Source: Bacteroidales bacterium (GTDB lineage: Bacteria; Bacteroidota; Bacteroidia; Bacteroidales; UBA932). From it: a DNA stretch of 64,000 nucleotides. The DNA is taken from NCBI GenBank assembly GCA_017453565.1, contig JAFTEQ010000001.1, positions 23,788 to 87,787 on the forward strand, read 5' to 3'. The position numbers and the translations under genes were made by a program. Every line of letters starts with the position of its first letter. The stretch's first letter is position 1. Below the pieces are notes generated by a model, which did not search any database, was not told the origin of the DNA, and saw nothing but the letters and a program-made list of their open reading frames with translations. Below, piece after piece: positions 52,687 through 61,172 of this stretch.

Positions 52687-52779
52687 AACCTCCAGCGGTT
52701 ACAAACTCAAGAGCGGCGTTCAGAGGTGTTGCATTAGAAACTCCGACAAACAATAATTATTGGCGCAACCGCCGACGAC

Positions 52780-54762
52780 TCATTTGTCCACCGCCACCTT
52801 CACCTCCCACCCTTTGGGGATGCCGTTGGGACTCTTGGTGGACCAGGGGGTGTCGGGTGGGCAACAGAAGATGCCGCCTGGGGGCGTTTCCAGGAGCCAG
52901 TGGGTGGTGCAATCGGGCGCTGAGATGTCGCGGGCGCGTACGTCAATTAGGGAAATGTGGTTGCAGTATTGGAACATGCCCAGGTAGCAGTGTTCTGTAA
53001 GGGTTTCGGCCGGAAGGACGGGCGTTTGGGTGAGCGCGTTGCAATAGGCGAACATAAAGGCGTAACAGGAGGGACTCAGGACGATGGCGGGCAGTTCCGG
53101 CGCCTTCTGAAGCCCGGATGAGGAGAACATGAACGAATAGCAGGACTCCTCCAGTTCCGTTGCCGGAAGATCCGGTGCTTCTGTAAGGGAAGTGCAGCCC
53201 TCGAACATCTGTTTGTAGCATTCCTTGCTCAGCGAGGTTGCGGGGAGCGCCGGTGCCTTCACGAGGGAGGTGCAGTCGTCGAACAGTTCCTGATAGGCGC
53301 CTTCGCTGATACGTAGTGCCGGGAGTTCGGGTGCGTCGGTGAGCGCCGTGCAGCCGGAGAACATGCGGTGATATCCGAACGGAGGAACCGCTTTCGCGGG
53401 CAGCGCAGGCGACGTGCGCAAGGCGGTGCAGCCTTCAAACATGGATTGATAGCAGTAACCTTTGAGTTCGGTGGCGGGGAGTTCGGGTGCCTCCGTCAGG
53501 CCAGTACAGCCACGGAACATCCACCGGTAGCAGCCGACGGCGAGCGTGGTGGCTGGAAGGAGCAGTTTCTTTTTGGGGTGAAAGCGCAGATTGGGATTCT
53601 CTTCAAAGAGACGGGCGAAGTTGTGGCTGCGTGTGAGTGTTGTCAGGCCCTCGAAACAGGTGGAGTCGATGAGACTCATAATGTTGCCGTACACGTAGCA
53701 CAACCCTTGCGTCTTGAAGTGGGAATATTTCCGCTTTTCCAGTGAACCGCTCGAGTAGCCGTAGCGCTTGCCCCGCACGTACACAAGATCGCGGCGCTTG
53801 AGCGGGATGGAGAAGCCGCTGCTGTCGGCTGTTATCCAGTGTATGGCGTCATAGCTATACTGAACAGGTGTTTTAGGGCCCAGGGTGAATGTCAGGCGTC
53901 CGTCTTCGATGGCCTCGAAACAGAGCCCCGTCCAGTTGTTCTTTACCGGGAAGAGCGACGAGATGAAATTGAGTACGGGGTTGTGCCACCACAGGAGCGG
54001 GGCAATCACGACGGCGGCCGCGATTACGGCGGGCCAGGGGAACTTGCGCCGGCGTTCCAGGGCCTCGCGGACTTGTTCCACGCTGCTCCAGCGGCGGTGT
54101 GGGTTGAGGCTGCAGCAGCGGCGAACCACCTTTTTGGGGCCGACGCCCAACTCTGTGAGGATGATGCCAAGCGAGTAGATGTCGCTCCGGCAGTCCGCCT
54201 TGCCGCCCATCAGTTCCGGCGCCACATATCCCACGGTGCCGGCCTTCTCTTTTAGGACGGCCCAACGATCCGAATCGGCGAAGCCCAGATCGATGAGTTT
54301 TACGTGCCCTCCGTCTTTTGTGATGAGGATGTTGGCGGGTTTGAGGTCGCGGTGGATAATCTGCCGCTCATGCAGGTACGACAGCGCCCGGCAGAGTTCG
54401 TCGACCAGTTGCCGGCGCTGCTCGGGAATCTGCCCGGCGGCCAGAAGGTCTTCCAGGCTGCTGCCTTCCACATATTCCAGTTCCACGCAAAGACCGAGCT
54501 GAGGGTGCTCGATCAGCGCGTAGCTGCGGCGGATGAAAGGCGACTGAAGGTCCTTGCCCAGTTCGTATTCCTTTCGGAGCCATTCCTTGAGATAAAGATC
54601 GTTGCGATACTCTTCCCTGAGACACTTGAGCACGCGCCACTGCCCTTCGCGTACGCAGCGCCAGAGTTCCGTATAGCCTTCACTGCGATGGAGAAGTTCC
54701 AGGTTCTGCGAACCCGGATCGAGCGGTGAAAGTTTGCTGTCAAAGAATCCGGAAACGGGCAT
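52780..54762 (-). CDS. Transmembrane Hanks-type Ser/Thr kinase with BspA-like repeats
   Basis: 660 residues. Residues ~20-235 are an intact eukaryotic-like kinase: Lys46 in WRVLKCL, HRDLKPANI (Asp139), DLGFAD in place of DFG (Asp158), GTVGYVAPEL and SDIYSLGIIL. A single membrane helix (~242-259) follows. The outer part ends in eight repeats of ~23 residues of the BspA-like LRR type (consensus LPATxLxxxCYxxMFxGCTxLTxAPE). No PASTA domain. It probably senses an extracytoplasmic ligand or partner. It follows the 187-residue gene by 8 nt, so the two form an operon. Confidence 0.88.
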   Translation of the reverse strand: MPVSGFFDSKLSPLDPGSQNLELLHRSEGYTELWRCVREGQWRVLKCLREEYRNDLYLKEWLRKEYELGKDLQSPFIRRSYALIEHPQLGLCVELEYVEGSSLEDLLAAGQIPEQRRQLVDELCRALSYLHERQIIHRDLKPANILITKDGGHVKLIDLGFADSDRWAVLKEKAGTVGYVAPELMGGKADCRSDIYSLGIILTELGVGPKKVVRRCCSLNPHRRWSSVEQVREALERRRKFPWPAVIAAAVVIAPLLWWHNPVLNFISSLFPVKNNWTGLCFEAIEDGRLTFTLGPKTPVQYSYDAIHWITADSSGFSIPLKRRDLVYVRGKRYGYSSGSLEKRKYSHFKTQGLCYVYGNIMSLIDSTCFEGLTTLTRSHNFARLFEENPNLRFHPKKKLLLPATTLAVGCYRWMFRGCTGLTEAPELPATELKGYCYQSMFEGCTALRTSPALPAKAVPPFGYHRMFSGCTALTDAPELPALRISEGAYQELFDDCTSLVKAPALPATSLSKECYKQMFEGCTSLTEAPDLPATELEESCYSFMFSSSGLQKAPELPAIVLSPSCYAFMFAYCNALTQTPVLPAETLTEHCYLGMFQYCNHISLIDVRARDISAPDCTTHWLLETPPGGIFCCPPDTPWSTKSPNGIPKGWEVKVAVDK

Positions 54763-54770
54763 ATCGATGC

Positions 54771-55334
54771 TTATTGGGCAAGCTGGAGGGCTGTGATGCC
54801 CCCTTCCATCCCGGCTACGTAAGCGGGGATGGTCTCTCCGTCACAGACAATGTTGGTGAGCATAAGCGGTGCTCCCAGGAAAAAGTGTGTGGCCTCGCAT
54901 TGCGCCCCAGGCTTGATTTTGGCATTCTGGGCCCGTTCCACCTCGAAGCAGTTGCCGCCCAGGCAGCGGAGTGTGATGGACCTGTCCGGAGCCCAGCCGA
55001 CTTCTACCCGGTCCCCGGGTGACAGTTCGCCGACATCTATGTGACTGGCGCTGATGAAGTTGGAACTACCGTTATGGCAGAAGGCCGCGAACGAGGGAAT
55101 GCCCGAATAACGGCAGAGGATGTCGAGGGAACTGGCCCTGGGTGTGGCGAGAGAAGGGATATACCCCCAAAAACGTTTGAGGAAACTTTCCGAAAGCGGT
55201 GAACCGGTGCGTTGGAGAATGTCTTCTGCAAGGTCTGAAAAGTCGGAAAAGACACGCACCTCACGGCCGAATCTTTTTTCGACCCGGGCCCGCAGGACGG
55301 GTAACATAGCCCGCGTTTTGTCAGAGAGTTTCAC
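54771..55334 (-). CDS. Unknown partner protein of the kinase operon
   Basis: 187 residues, GTG start at 55334 (MKLSDKTRAML). The first ~95 residues are helical and could bind DNA or protein (FSDLAEDILQRTGSPLSESFLKRFWGYI; SSLDILCRYSGIPSFAAFC). The second half is a beta-rich domain (GDRVEVGWAPDRSITLRCLGGNCFEVE). No signal peptide or membrane helix, so it is likely cytoplasmic and might be a substrate or regulator for the kinase. Similar helical-plus-beta proteins without known function occur in Bacteroidota. No named family recognised. Confidence 0.7.
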   Translation of the reverse strand: MKLSDKTRAMLPVLRARVEKRFGREVRVFSDFSDLAEDILQRTGSPLSESFLKRFWGYIPSLATPRASSLDILCRYSGIPSFAAFCHNGSSNFISASHIDVGELSPGDRVEVGWAPDRSITLRCLGGNCFEVERAQNAKIKPGAQCEATHFFLGAPLMLTNIVCDGETIPAYVAGMEGGITALQLAQ

Positions 55335-55338
55335 TTTT

Positions 55339-55346
55339 CAAAGGTA
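55339..55346 (-). promoter_or_regulatory. Promoter -7 box for the kinase operon
   Basis: TACCTTTG on the minus strand ends 4 nt before the GTG start at 55334, again predicting a leaderless or nearly leaderless transcript. Confidence 0.5.
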
Positions 55347-55369
55347 GGGAATTGGCCCTTAAGAAACAA

Positions 55370-55405
55370 AAAAGAAACGGAAAAGAACTGTTTTCCGTTT
55401 CTTTT
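55370..55405. terminator. Perfect 15-bp bidirectional terminator hairpin
   Basis: AAAAGAAACGGAAAA (55370-55384), loop GAACTG, TTTTCCGTTTCTTTT (55391-55405). The stem is perfect, with A-run and T-run at the two ends, as for a two-way Rho-independent terminator. It lies between the host-type kinase operon and the first genes of the phage-like element. Confidence 0.75.
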
Positions 55406-55533
55406 GTCTGGATGACAGGATTTTACACTCCGACTTTAGACAAAAAGCCCTATTTGATTATCAATGAGTTATAATTCCCGAAGCCTCGGATTTTTCACAA
55501 AATAGGGGTATTTTTGGCGCGTTTTTGTCCCGG

Positions 55534-55812
55534 TTACTCCTTCGCATCTACCAGAGCTGCAAGCCCTTCCAGACGCTTCTCCAGCTCCTGGAAGCGGATC
55601 CGGTTCATCGCCTGGTTAAAATCCAAAGTGGCGGCCACCACCAGCTGGGCGATGACTCCAGGATGGGCGTCCGCCCAGCCCTTCCCCTTCAATGCTTCCA
55701 TCCTGGCCTCAATTTTCCCGTATAAATCCACGACGCCATCCGGCGCCTGGGCGTATAACTCCGAGCGGTTCAAGCTCTCGCCCTCATAGTGTCCGTCCTT
55801 TGTATAACTCAT
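55534..55812 (-). CDS. Small phage-region protein, unknown
   Basis: 92 residues, starting MSYTKDGHYEGESLNRSELY. Mostly helical and charged (GKIEARMEALKGKGWADAHP, FQELEKRLEGLAALVDAKE), with a hydrophobic stretch VIAQLVVAATLDF too short and mixed for a membrane helix. It follows the repressor gene by 2 nt and is probably co-expressed with it in the lysogenic state. Function unknown. Confidence 0.65.
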   Translation of the reverse strand: MSYTKDGHYEGESLNRSELYAQAPDGVVDLYGKIEARMEALKGKGWADAHPGVIAQLVVAATLDFNQAMNRIRFQELEKRLEGLAALVDAKE

Positions 55813-55814
55813 GG

Positions 55815-56174
55815 CTATTTATTTAATATCTCGATATTGTTCTCTCCGAAGACCAGCTTCAGGACCTGGTCCTTCTTCTCCTTTGTGAGTCTCATCTGAA
55901 GAAGTACCTCCGTAGGACTGCTTGTGCTGTCCTCCTGGGGATAGAATTTTATCGGCCAGGTCAAGAGATCAATCTCCCGAAGAGAGAGTCCCCTCGCTAT
56001 TTTAGAGAGATGGTCCATAGTAAGGCGCTGCGTTTTGTTCAATATTTTCGACAGCGCCTTCTCTGGTATATCTGACGAAACGGACAAGCCCGCCTGGTTC
56101 AAGCCGCTCTTTACGAGGGCCTTCCGTATATTTTCCACTATTTGGTTAGTGAAGGGAGTCTGCTCTATTTCCAT
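55815..56174 (-). CDS. Phage repressor-like HTH protein
   Basis: 119 residues. Residues ~8-65 are a Cro/C1-type helix-turn-helix (IRKALVKSGLNQAGLSVSSDIPEKALSKILNKTQRLTMDHLSKIARGLS). The C-terminal half is short, with no peptidase motif, so it is not a LexA/CI self-cleaving repressor. Its position, divergent from the early genes, makes it the likely lysogeny regulator. A TAAATTTG box ends 5 nt before its ATG. Confidence 0.8.
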   Translation of the reverse strand: MEIEQTPFTNQIVENIRKALVKSGLNQAGLSVSSDIPEKALSKILNKTQRLTMDHLSKIARGLSLREIDLLTWPIKFYPQEDSTSSPTEVLLQMRLTKEKKDQVLKLVFGENNIEILNK

Positions 56175-56179
56175 AAGTA

Positions 56180-56283
56180 CAAATTTAGCTATTGATTTTC
56201 AGCGCGTTATGACTTTTTAAGAGAATTTCTTACCAAATTAGAGAGAAAATATTTCCTTTTTAGAGATTAAATACCTATTTTTG
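56180..56283. promoter_or_regulatory. Divergent early promoters and candidate operators
   Basis: The gap 56175-56365 carries TAAATTTG facing left (56187-56180) and TATTTTTG facing right (56276-56283). Between them, the heptamers TAAGAGA (56218-56224), TTAGAGA (56238-56244) and TTAGAGA (56260-56266) recur at 20-22-bp steps, about two helical turns, as expected for repressor operators. Regulation by the adjacent repressor is inference. Confidence 0.5.
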
Positions 56284-56365
56284 CCACATAGAAATATATT
56301 TTCATATCGTGCCACAAAGGTACGATATAATAGAAAGCCCGTAAATAGCAAATTTTTACTACAAG

Positions 56366-56578
56366 ATGGCAAAGTATGCATTCAAAAAAGGGTGGGATCA
56401 GCTGCCCAACGTCAAACTGGGCGAGGCCCGGGAGAAACTGAAAAACGCGCTCGGAGTCACGGCCGACTCCAACTTCTACCGCCGGCTCCGCGGCATCCCG
56501 GAGCCTACAATATCCGAAGGAGAGGCCATCGTGGCCATCTTCGCCGAATACGGCATCACTGACATCTGGGGAGAATAA
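56366..56578 (+). CDS. Small Cro-like DNA-binding protein
   Basis: 70 residues (MAKYAFKKGWDQLPNVKLGE). The centre AREKLKNALGVTADSNFYRRLRGIPEPTISEGEAIVAIFAEYGI has the helix-turn-helix spacing seen in small Bacteroidota phage proteins at the start of the early operon. The first rightward gene after the control region and opposite to the repressor, so a Cro- or Ner-like role is likely. Confidence 0.7.
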   Translation: MAKYAFKKGWDQLPNVKLGEAREKLKNALGVTADSNFYRRLRGIPEPTISEGEAIVAIFAEYGITDIWGE

Positions 56579-56581
56579 GGC

Positions 56582-56977
56582 ATGGACCGACTGACACCCA
56601 GAGAGAAAGAGGTGGCCGAGATGGTCGCATGGGGAGCTTCCGCCAAAGAAGTCCCCGGCCTTCTCCGCAAAAAATCAGGCGGACGGGAGATATCCGTCTA
56701 TACCGTCCAGAACCTCCTCGCGAGAATCTACGCTAAAATACACCTTAACAAGGCGAACGAGCTGTCGGCCTGGTGGTTTACCCATACCCACCCGGCCGAC
56801 ATCGTCGCCCCTCTTCCTGAACTCGGGAAGAGGATCCTGGGCTTCTTCCTTTTCCTGCTTCTTCTCCCTCAAATCGCCAACGCCGACATCGACCAGGCCG
56901 TCCGAGCATCCCGAACTCGCTCACCGCGTCCCACGGAACAGGTGGCCCGCTCTCGGCGCAAAGATGAAAACGTATAA
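56582..56977 (+). CDS. LuxR-type HTH protein with a membrane segment
   Basis: 131 residues. Residues 1-65 are a GerE/LuxR helix-turn-helix (LTPREKEVAEMVAWGASAKEV, SVYTVQNLLARIYAKIHL). Residues ~85-103 are hydrophobic (ILGFFLFLLLLPQIANA) and could be a membrane helix, followed by a basic tail (RSRRKDENV). No receiver or sensor domain. A membrane-tethered DNA-binding protein would be unusual. 3 nt after the preceding gene. Confidence 0.7.
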   Translation: MDRLTPREKEVAEMVAWGASAKEVPGLLRKKSGGREISVYTVQNLLARIYAKIHLNKANELSAWWFTHTHPADIVAPLPELGKRILGFFLFLLLLPQIANADIDQAVRASRTRSPRPTEQVARSRRKDENV

Positions 56978-56981
56978 ATAT

Positions 56982-57131
56982 ATGGACATCTCTCTCCCAG
57001 ATCTCAAACTCATCAAAGACGCCCTGGAGATGAAAATCGCGTCCCTCTCTCTCCTGGAGGAAGGCGGTCCGCTTCTCTCCAGATATGAGCGTCTTCTGGA
57101 AGACATCGAGGCGCTCATCCTCCAGCACTAA
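56982..57131 (+). CDS. 49-residue helical protein
   Basis: ATG at 56982; reads MDISLPDLKLIKDALEMKIA and ends EDIEALILQH. A continuous amphipathic helix rich in Leu and acidic residues. Four nt after the LuxR-type gene and 5 nt before the next ORF, so it fits the operon although it is very short. Function unknown. Confidence 0.55.
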   Translation: MDISLPDLKLIKDALEMKIASLSLLEEGGPLLSRYERLLEDIEALILQH

Positions 57132-57136
57132 ATCCC

Positions 57137-57340
57137 ATGATTACCCCCCCCTATACTATAAAAATGATACAGGAAGTCCGGAGAGCCGTCAGGTCCCACT
57201 ATCACTGCGGAATATGCCCGCAGCGGGGCCGGTGTCTTTACGGTTCCGGAACGGATCCGGCGCTCGACTTCTACGACTGCGACGCCGACACCTACGCCAC
57301 CGGCTACCTCGCCGCCCTCATCGTCAACTCTAAACGATAG
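57137..57340 (+). CDS. 67-residue cysteine-containing protein
   Basis: MITPPYTIKMIQEVRRAVRS, then HYHCGICPQRGRCLYG with three Cys in Zn-ribbon-like spacing and one more Cys in DFYDCDAD. Could be a small metal-binding protein. Lies 5 nt before the primase gene. Function unknown. Confidence 0.6.
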   Translation: MITPPYTIKMIQEVRRAVRSHYHCGICPQRGRCLYGSGTDPALDFYDCDADTYATGYLAALIVNSKR

Positions 57341-57345
57341 ACACC

Positions 57346-60300
57346 ATGCCGAAAATCAAGCAAGACATATTTGAACGAATAATGGAGCGCCAGGATGAAG
57401 ACAAGAACGTCCTCCTGGAAGTCATAAAGGAACACACACAGCTCCGGAGAGAGGGCGCGAGCTTCAAGGGCGAGTGCCCATGCTGCCACGCGAACGCCAT
57501 GGTGGTCACGCCCGGGAAGGGCTTCTACTGTCACAGCTGCAACACCTTCAAAGGAAAAACGGCCTACCACTACCTCACCCAGGGCCTCGGAAAGACTACG
57601 ACCGAAGCAGTGGAAGAGCTGGCCCATCATCTGAACATCTTCGTCGAGTACGAGGAGTACGAGCGCCCCATCCAGACAAAAAGGCGGGGCTCTGACGAGT
57701 TCTGCTCGCGGATGCTGAAGTCTTCAGGACTCACCCGCGAGGACGTCAAGGCCAGGGTGTATGTCAACCCGGGCGACGACGCCACCCGCGACTTCGAGAC
57801 CTTCCAGAGCGGCACCATGACACCGAAGGGCGACCTGGTCGCAGGCGACGACGCCGTCATCTACTACTACGACCTGGAAGGCCGGCCGGTTACATATACG
57901 CCGGAGGGCGACAAGGAAGGCCGCCCCCGCCAGTACTACCGCGTCCGCTACCAATTCCCCGAAATGCACAAAGACAAGAAGGAAGGGAAGCCGATGAAGT
58001 ACCGCACCCCCTACGGTGCGCCCGCGTTCATTTACTACCCCCAGGCCATCCGGAAGGCCTACCAGGCCCAGACGCCCATAGAGACGCTGTACGTCCAGGA
58101 AGGCGAGAAGAAAGCCGAAAAAGCCACGAAGCACGGCATCCCATCCGTCGCCGTGTCCGGCATCCAGAACATCGCCCAGAAGGGGAAGCTGCCGGAGGAT
58201 CTGGTGAAGCTCATCGAGGTCTGCAAGGTCAAGGAGGTCATCTTCCTCCTGGACTCCGACTGCATGGACCTATCCCACGAGCTCCGGGTGGACGTTCCCA
58301 TCGAGAAGCGCCCCAAGAACTTCTTCTACGCCGTCAGGAACTTCCGCGACTACTTCAACGCGCTCGCCAGGTCCCAGCGGCTGTACGTCGAGATCCTCTT
58401 CGGCTACGTCCTCAAAAACGAGGCGAACGACAAAGGCATCGACGACCTCCTGGCCAACACCCTCAAAAAAGACCCGGGCGCCCTGGCCAAGGACATCGCC
58501 GACGCCAGGAACAGGAAGCCGATGACGGGCTCCTACGTCCAGCTCTACAAGATATCCACCTACTCCGACAACAAGCTCATGGAGATCTGGCACCTCCAGG
58601 CTCCGAAGGACTTCGCCCTCCAGTATATCGACCAGCTGAAGGACCTCCCGGAGTTTACCTTCGGCGGCCGTCGCTACCGCTTCAACGACAAGGGCGAGTT
58701 CGAGAGCGCCCAGCCCATCGAGGCGGACGAGAAGTTCTGGACCGACGTCAAACGGAAGGACGAGACCCTGGACGCCGCCTTTGACTACGACGGCGCCAAG
58801 AACTTCCTGGAGCATCGCGGCTTCTGGAGGCACGAGAAGCCCAACCACGAGTACGAGTTCGTCCACGTCGACGGCCAGATTGTCAGCGAAGTCAAGCCGC
58901 ACCAGATCGCCGATTTTATCAAACAATTCGCCCAGGACACCCTCCCCAAATACGTCCGGAACATGCTCCACCGCGGAGTCACCCAGTACTTCGGGCCCGT
59001 CTCTCTTTCCATGCTCGGCTACTTCACCGAGCCTTTTGACCGTCCAGCCTACGGCACGGAGCGGCTCTTCTTCCGGAACACCATATGGGAGATCACGGCC
59101 GACCACATCAAGTCCATCCCCTACACGTCCCTCGGCTTCTACATCTGGGGCATCCAGCGGAAGGACTTCGAGGTCACGGAACTCCCTGAGCTCATCCGGA
59201 TCCACGAAGAGGATGGCATCTGGAGCTACACCATCACCCCGGAGGGGCAGAAGTGCGACTTCCTCCGCTTCCTGGAGAACACCAGCAACTTCACCTGGAG
59301 GAAGGCCCCGAACGAAGTGACGGAGCAGGACCGCCGCGAGAACGCGCAGCACCTCGTCTCCAAGCTCTCCGCCCTGGGCTACCTCGTGGCCACCGGCAAG
59401 TCGAAGAGCATCTCGAAGGCGGTGATCGGCATGGACGGGAAGCAGTCGGAGGTCGGCGTCTCCAACGGCCGAAGCGGAAAGTCCCTGCTCGGCGATGCTG
59501 TCCGTCAGGTCGTTGACTCCGTCTATAAGAACGGGAAGGAGTTCACCGGCGGAAAGTTCAGCCCCTTCGTCTGGGATGGCGTCAATGAGCGGACGCGCTT
59601 CGTCTTCCTGGATGACGCCCAGAAGGACTTCGACTTTGAGTCCCTCTTCGCGCTCATCACCGGAGACTGGCCGGTCAACCCCAAAGGCGAGAAGGGCTTC
59701 ACCATCCCATGGTCACGCTCCCCGAAGATTTACATCTCCACGAACCACGCAGCGGTCGGCGACGGCGCCAGCTTCGAGGATCGCCAGTGGCTCATCGCCT
59801 TCTCCGACTTCTACAACACGACCCACAAGCCGATCCATGACTTCGGCACCCACTTCTTCAGCGACGAGTGGAGCTCGGAGCAGTGGAACAGCTTCTGGAA
59901 CCTGGTGGCCACCTGCCTCCGGATTTTTTTCCGTTTCGGTTTCGTCTGCGCTCCTGGCGACCGTCTGGAGAAGCGGAAGCTCCTCCAGGACGTGGGCGAG
60001 GAGTTCGTCCAGTGGGCCGACGAGTACTACAGCCCCGCCACGGAAGCCGGCAAGGTCTCCAAGCTGAACCAGGTGGACATCCCCAGGAAGGTCATCTACG
60101 ACAACTTCCTGGAGTATATCGGCCCGGCCAGGCGCACCTTCTACAACCCCAGGAACTTCAAGGCGAAGCTGCTCAAATACTGCGACCTCCGCGGCTATAT
60201 CTTCAACCCCCAGATCTTCGACCCTGTCCGCAAAGTCTACATCGGCAAGCCGAACGACGACGGAGTTCCCTCCAAGGACATCAAGCGCAACGGAACGGAG

Positions 60301-60432
60301 TATTTCACGGTGGGGAACGAGAACTACTACCAGAGCGAGCCGCAGATCTTCAACGAGGCCACCGACTCCGACGGCTCCACTCCGTCCTACATCCCGTCCT
60401 TCTCCGTAGATACCGACGACATCCCGGACTAA
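57346..60432 (+). CDS. Phage primase-helicase
   Basis: 1028 residues. N-terminal CHC2-type zinc finger (Cys44/Cys47/Cys62/Cys65, in GECPCCH and FYCHSC), Toprim-like catalytic part (VQEGEKKAEK, VIFLLDSDCMD; residues ~240-310), a long linker, and a C-terminal helicase-type ATPase: Walker A SNGRSGKS (~705-714), Walker B FVFLDDAQKDF, sensor KIYISTNHA (~795). Architecture is that of D5/P4-like replication proteins, which open and prime the element's origin. It is the largest gene of the element and suggests independent replication rather than Mu-type transposition. Confidence 0.88.
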   Translation: MPKIKQDIFERIMERQDEDKNVLLEVIKEHTQLRREGASFKGECPCCHANAMVVTPGKGFYCHSCNTFKGKTAYHYLTQGLGKTTTEAVEELAHHLNIFVEYEEYERPIQTKRRGSDEFCSRMLKSSGLTREDVKARVYVNPGDDATRDFETFQSGTMTPKGDLVAGDDAVIYYYDLEGRPVTYTPEGDKEGRPRQYYRVRYQFPEMHKDKKEGKPMKYRTPYGAPAFIYYPQAIRKAYQAQTPIETLYVQEGEKKAEKATKHGIPSVAVSGIQNIAQKGKLPEDLVKLIEVCKVKEVIFLLDSDCMDLSHELRVDVPIEKRPKNFFYAVRNFRDYFNALARSQRLYVEILFGYVLKNEANDKGIDDLLANTLKKDPGALAKDIADARNRKPMTGSYVQLYKISTYSDNKLMEIWHLQAPKDFALQYIDQLKDLPEFTFGGRRYRFNDKGEFESAQPIEADEKFWTDVKRKDETLDAAFDYDGAKNFLEHRGFWRHEKPNHEYEFVHVDGQIVSEVKPHQIADFIKQFAQDTLPKYVRNMLHRGVTQYFGPVSLSMLGYFTEPFDRPAYGTERLFFRNTIWEITADHIKSIPYTSLGFYIWGIQRKDFEVTELPELIRIHEEDGIWSYTITPEGQKCDFLRFLENTSNFTWRKAPNEVTEQDRRENAQHLVSKLSALGYLVATGKSKSISKAVIGMDGKQSEVGVSNGRSGKSLLGDAVRQVVDSVYKNGKEFTGGKFSPFVWDGVNERTRFVFLDDAQKDFDFESLFALITGDWPVNPKGEKGFTIPWSRSPKIYISTNHAAVGDGASFEDRQWLIAFSDFYNTTHKPIHDFGTHFFSDEWSSEQWNSFWNLVATCLRIFFRFGFVCAPGDRLEKRKLLQDVGEEFVQWADEYYSPATEAGKVSKLNQVDIPRKVIYDNFLEYIGPARRTFYNPRNFKAKLLKYCDLRGYIFNPQIFDPVRKVYIGKPNDDGVPSKDIKRNGTEYFTVGNENYYQSEPQIFNEATDSDGSTPSYIPSFSVDTDDIPD

Positions 60433-60433
60433 C

Positions 60434-60748
60434 ATGAACGAGTGCTTCCTTCTCCGATACACCTGGCAGACCGAGCAGTTCCGGGAGCGCTTCGCGGACT
60501 TTATCAGCAAATACGCCGAGAAGTACCGCGAGTGGTTCCAGGGGCTGCCGCTCTACGAGTGGGTCCGGATCCCGTGGACGGGGAAGCTCCTGGAGCCATC
60601 CATCAAGATCCTCTGCCTGCTCTATATCGAGGGGAAGATCAACCTGACGTTCGACCGGACCGTCACCATGGTCCAGCGCGGGGCCCTCTCCGAGGAAGAG
60701 TACCAGGAGTGGGCGGCCAAGTACTTCAAGAATTACACAAAATCATAA
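60434..60748 (+). CDS. Hypothetical phage protein
   Basis: 104 residues, starting MNECFLLRYTWQTEQFRERF 1 nt after the primase stop. Rich in aromatic residues (WFQGLPLYEWVRIPWTGKLLEP). No membrane helix and no motif recognised. Spacing shows it belongs to the early operon. Confidence 0.65.
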   Translation: MNECFLLRYTWQTEQFRERFADFISKYAEKYREWFQGLPLYEWVRIPWTGKLLEPSIKILCLLYIEGKINLTFDRTVTMVQRGALSEEEYQEWAAKYFKNYTKS

Positions 60749-60752
60749 AAAC

Positions 60753-61172
60753 ATGGAAATCACACACACCGTCACCGTCGAGGACGTCATCCAGAACACC
60801 GACTCGTTCAAGAAAAACCTCCAGGCCATCATCCTCCAGCGGGCCAGGACTTTCCAGGCAAAGAACGACTACCGCCGCAAGAACCACATGGCCCCGCTGC
60901 CGGACGATCCTGTCCTGTCGCTGGCCAGAATAGGCGCCGACCGCCTGGTCACTCTTTACGTCGAAGTCCGCGAGCGCCGCTGCTCTTTGTCGTCTCCAGC
61001 TCGCCGAGTCCTCTCCGAGTGCGGCGACGAGGCCGTGAAGGCCTCCATGGCGGACTTCACCCGGAAAATCCTCCAGGAACCCGCCCAAAAGCCCGCAGAA
61101 GCACCCGCGACCGACAAACCGAAGAGGCAGCCGGCAGCAAGGAAAAAGACCGCCAAAACGCCGGAAAAATGA
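60753..61172 (+). CDS. Hypothetical phage protein with basic tail
   Basis: 139 residues. Helical charged N-terminal part (VEDVIQNTDSFKKNLQAIIL) and a low-complexity Ala/Pro/Lys tail (KPKRQPAARKKTAKTPEK), which may bind nucleic acid. Its stop overlaps the next start (ATGA at 61169-61172). Function unknown. Confidence 0.65.
   Translation: MEITHTVTVEDVIQNTDSFKKNLQAIILQRARTFQAKNDYRRKNHMAPLPDDPVLSLARIGADRLVTLYVEVRERRCSLSSPARRVLSECGDEAVKASMADFTRKILQEPAQKPAEAPATDKPKRQPAARKKTAKTPEK

Noticed and set aside
52687-53000. Continuation of the truncated lipoprotein frame
   Set aside because: The sequence no longer matches the full-length paralogue and lies antisense to the kinase repeats, so I ended the pseudogene near 52686.
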